Of a stretch of 64,000 bases of DNA, positions 61,351 to 64,000 are shown piece after piece; within the stretch, counting starts at the first letter, position 1, and each line of letters opens with the position of its first letter. Both the position numbers and the translations under genes were made by a program. Source of the stretch: Methylobacter sp. Lineage in GTDB: Bacteria; Pseudomonadota; Gammaproteobacteria; Methylococcales; Methylomonadaceae. The notes under the pieces are model-generated. The model searched no databases. It saw nothing but the letters and a program-made list of their open reading frames with translations, and was not told the origin of the DNA. The stretch covers positions 1 to 64,000 of the forward strand of contig JAUYMY010000070.1 of assembly GCA_030699385.1 (NCBI GenBank), given 5' to 3'.

Positions 61351-64000
61351 TCACCCGCGCCACAGCTTTTTGCGTAATTCCTCAAGCACCAATATCGATG
61401 CGGCAATACCGGTTGCTATCAGCCAATCTTGCGGCGTCAAGGCGCTGGTGCGGAATATCAACTGCGCAGGCGGCCAATGTATAACCACAATTTGCAGCAG
61501 TACCACGGCGACAAGAGCCAGCCAAAGCAAGCGGTTGGCGAAAAAATGCGGGGTGAAGGTAGAGCCTTTTTCCGCCCTGGCATTGAATACATTAAACACC
61601 TGAAACAGCACAAAAGTGGTGAAAGCCAAGGTTGTCGCATGAGCGCTGTCGCCGCTTTGCAGGTCGTAAGCCAATATGCCCAAGGTGCCGATAGCCATAA
61701 TCAGGCCGTAGCTGAACAAATTGCCAAAGCGTTGTAACGACAATATCCGCGCCCCCGGATCTCGGGGCGGCTCGTCCATGCTGCCGTTGCGCACCGGATC
61801 GACGCCCAGCGACATCGCTGGCGGGCCGTCCATGATGATGTTGATCCACAACAATTGCACGGCGGTAAACGGCAACGGCAAGCCCAACAGCGGCGCGGCA
61901 GCAACGGTCAGAATCGCGCCGATATTGGTGGACAGCTGAAAGCGTATAAATTTGACCATGTTGTCATAAATGCCCCTACCCTCTTTGACCGCCTTAACGA
62001 TGGTGGCAAAATTATCATCGGTCAAGATCATCGACGCCGCTTCTCTGGCGACATCGGTGCCGGTGATGCCCATGGCGATGCCGATGTCGGCGCTTTTCAA
62101 CGCGGGCGCATCGTTGACACCGTCGCCGGTCATCGCCACGACGTGACCGTCGATTTTTAGCGCCTTGATGATGCGCACTTTTTGTTCCGGCGCGGTGCGG
62201 GCAAACACAGTGATGCTGTTAATGCGTGCGGCCAAGGCAACTTCATCAAGCCCGGCCAACTCTTCGCCATCAATCACTTCGCCCGCCAAACCCAATTCTT
62301 GGGCAATGGCCTTAGCGGTCACTTTTTGATCGCCGGTAATCATCTTGACCGCGATACCGGCCTGTTGGCACAGTTTGATTGCCTCGCGCGCTTCGGCTCG
62401 GGGCGGGTCCATCAAGCCAACCAGGCCGACAAAACTAAGCTGCTGAATGTACTGGAACAAGTCCTGCGCCTGAAATTCGGCGGCAGGCAAGGTACGCATG
62501 GCAACGCCCAACACCCGCAAGCCGGTAGCCGCCATGTTTTGGTTTTGCGCCAGCACATCTTCGGCTTGAATAGGCTGCGCTTTGCCGTCTTTATCGAGAG
62601 CGGTCTGGCATAATTTAAGCAACACTTCGGGCGCGCCTTTGATAAATACCTGAATCTGCTCGCCCTGCTGATGAAAAGTCGCCATGAATTTATGCTCGGC
62701 ATCAAACGGAATTTCAGCCAGACGCGGCAGTTGTTCAAGCGCCTGTTTTGGTTCAAGACCGCCTTTTGCGGCCAGCACCAGCAAGGCATTTTCCATTGGA
62801 TCGCCGACCACTCCTGTGCCCTGAAAATGGCTGTTGTTGCACAGCGCCAAAGGCTGCAATAACGCTGTAAAATCGCTATTTTCCGGCGTTATGTCACCCG
62901 CAATATCATAGCCTTCACCACTGACTTTATAAGTCTGTCCTTGATAAAACATAGACCGCGCCGTCATCTGGTTGACGGTCAAGGTGCCGGTCTTGTCGGT
63001 GCAGATCACAGTGGTACAACCCAAGGTTTCCACCGCCGCCAGACGTTTGACGATGGCGCGTTGCCGCGCCATGCGGTGCATGCCCAACGCCAGCGTGACC
63101 GTCACCACGGCAGGCAAACCTTCGGGAATCGCCGCCACCGCCAGGGCAATCGCGGTGAAGGCGGTCTCTATCATCGGCTCGCCGCGCCACAAGGCGGTCA
63201 TGAATAACAGGCCAATAACCGCCAGCGCAACTAACGCCAGACGCTTGCCCAAACTATCGAGCTGTATTTGCAACGGCGTGTCGCCGTCTTTTTCTTCGGC
63301 CAACAAGCCCGCCAGTTTGCCGATTTCGGTATCCATGCCAATAGCCGTCACCAACATTTCGGCACGGCCGCGCGTCATCGCATTGTTCATATACAACATG
63401 TTACTGCGCTCAGCCAACGGCAATGTCGCCAAGGTTAAGGCGGCCTGCTCTTTGGCAACCGGCATCGACTCGCCGGTCAGCGAGGATTCATCGACTTCCA
63501 AGTTATGCGCGAGAATCACCCGGCCATCGGCGGGAATCTTGTCGCCGGGTTCCAAAATGACAATATCGCCCGGCACCAATTGGTCGGCGGGCAGTTGCAC
63601 GCTATGACCATCGCGGCGCACTTTAGCCTGCAAGGCCAGCATACTTTTTAGCGCCGCCAGCGATTTTTCAGCCTGAAATTCCTGATAAAAGCCGAGTAGC
63701 GCATTAATGACAACGACAGTCAAAATCACCACGCCATCGGTCAAATTACCGATGCTGGCGGCCAAAACAGCGGCCACAATCAACACTAAAATCAGAAAAC
63801 TTTTAAACTGCGATAACAATAAATGCCAAGCGGAACGCGGCGCTTTTTCCGCCAACCGGTTGGTGCCGTAACGCTGTTGCCGCTCGACGGCGGCAACCTG
63901 AGTTAAGCCCGATACCGCGTCCGAAGCCTGAGCCGACAGCGCGGCCTCAACCGACAGCGTATGCCAATTGGCCTTGGCGTCCTGAGCGGGCGAGGTTACC
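61351..64000 (-). CDS. P-type cation-transporting ATPase (P2A/Ca2+-type), 5' part beyond window
   Basis: This is an ion-pumping ATPase of the inner membrane, incomplete because the frame stays open to the right edge (visible N-terminus includes HTLSVEAALSAQ and ERQQRYGTNRLAEKAP, a cation ATPase N-domain). The catalytic Asp is in ICTDKTGTLTVNQM; other motifs are LTGESMPV, KGAPEVLL, MTGDGVNDAPALK and the membrane helix 4 sequence AAIPEGLP. The C-terminal membrane bundle has NIIMDGPPAMSLG. P2A pumps usually transport Ca2+ (some Mn2+); the motifs do not settle the ion here. Visible length is 882 residues, so little is missing. Confidence 0.95.
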   Translation of the reverse strand, partial: VTSPAQDAKANWHTLSVEAALSAQASDAVSGLTQVAAVERQQRYGTNRLAEKAPRSAWHLLLSQFKSFLILVLIVAAVLAASIGNLTDGVVILTVVVINALLGFYQEFQAEKSLAALKSMLALQAKVRRDGHSVQLPADQLVPGDIVILEPGDKIPADGRVILAHNLEVDESSLTGESMPVAKEQAALTLATLPLAERSNMLYMNNAMTRGRAEMLVTAIGMDTEIGKLAGLLAEEKDGDTPLQIQLDSLGKRLALVALAVIGLLFMTALWRGEPMIETAFTAIALAVAAIPEGLPAVVTVTLALGMHRMARQRAIVKRLAAVETLGCTTVICTDKTGTLTVNQMTARSMFYQGQTYKVSGEGYDIAGDITPENSDFTALLQPLALCNNSHFQGTGVVGDPMENALLVLAAKGGLEPKQALEQLPRLAEIPFDAEHKFMATFHQQGEQIQVFIKGAPEVLLKLCQTALDKDGKAQPIQAEDVLAQNQNMAATGLRVLGVAMRTLPAAEFQAQDLFQYIQQLSFVGLVGLMDPPRAEAREAIKLCQQAGIAVKMITGDQKVTAKAIAQELGLAGEVIDGEELAGLDEVALAARINSITVFARTAPEQKVRIIKALKIDGHVVAMTGDGVNDAPALKSADIGIAMGITGTDVAREAASMILTDDNFATIVKAVKEGRGIYDNMVKFIRFQLSTNIGAILTVAAAPLLGLPLPFTAVQLLWINIIMDGPPAMSLGVDPVRNGSMDEPPRDPGARILSLQRFGNLFSYGLIMAIGTLGILAYDLQSGDSAHATTLAFTTFVLFQVFNVFNARAEKGSTFTPHFFANRLLWLALVAVVLLQIVVIHWPPAQLIFRTSALTPQDWLIATGIAASILVLEELRKKLWRG

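Overview
The window is a stretch of a gammaproteobacterial chromosome. The evidence is a complete dcw (division and cell wall) cluster in the order mraZ-rsmH-ftsL-ftsI-murE-murF-mraY-murD-ftsW-murG-murC-murB-ddl-ftsQ-ftsA-ftsZ-lpxC, and the neighbourhood mraZ / rnpB / rsmI / lpoA / yraN / diaA, which is the arrangement I recall from pseudomonads. A methanotroph-like member (Methylococcales) is my best guess from overall protein flavour and repeat types, but no methane-oxidation gene lies here, so this is inference. No tRNA, rRNA, IS element, prophage or CRISPR array was seen.

Layout. 1-2200: a possibly 5'-truncated outer-membrane-like ORF, a small His/Met/Lys-rich exported protein and mscL. 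2300-9000: a four-gene SMC (Wadjet/Mks-type) anti-plasmid operon on the minus strand, in the unusual order jetC-jetB-jetA-jetD and bracketed by diverged direct repeats. 9098-14274: hoxFUYHW, a cytoplasmic bidirectional NAD-linked [NiFe] hydrogenase and its maturation protease. 14443-33650: dciA, then convergent to it lpxC and the whole dcw cluster, read from a sigma70-type promoter overlapped by four GTGG boxes in 10-bp phase (the MraZ operator). MurB and Ddl are fused in one reading frame. 34001-41288: rnpB, an OmpA-family protein, rsmI, lpoA, yraN, diaA and an FAD-linked oxidase. 41478-46329: a ceramidase-like membrane protein, rpiA and recC.

46460-55517: a minus-strand surface and envelope group: an RcnB-like protein, a DUF5610 protein, a YqjD/YqjE-like membrane trio, a 1700-residue repeat protein with RTX-type C-terminus, and two lipoproteins (OmpA and DUF4398 types). 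55880-61213: a Crp-like regulator, then a coupled four-gene set: a 139-residue orphan, a double-domain KaiC-like ATPase, a hybrid histidine kinase and a REC-PAS protein. The right edge holds a P-type cation ATPase that runs out of the window.

Several intergenic regions carry REP-like palindromes of at least four sequence families, mostly between convergent genes or inside operons. The most interesting items are the repeat-bracketed SMC operon, the MurB-Ddl fusion with a candidate internal ribosome binding site, the KaiC-centred signalling module lacking kaiA/kaiB, and the ABAB higher-order repeat in the giant RTX protein. All identifications are by eye; no database search was run.
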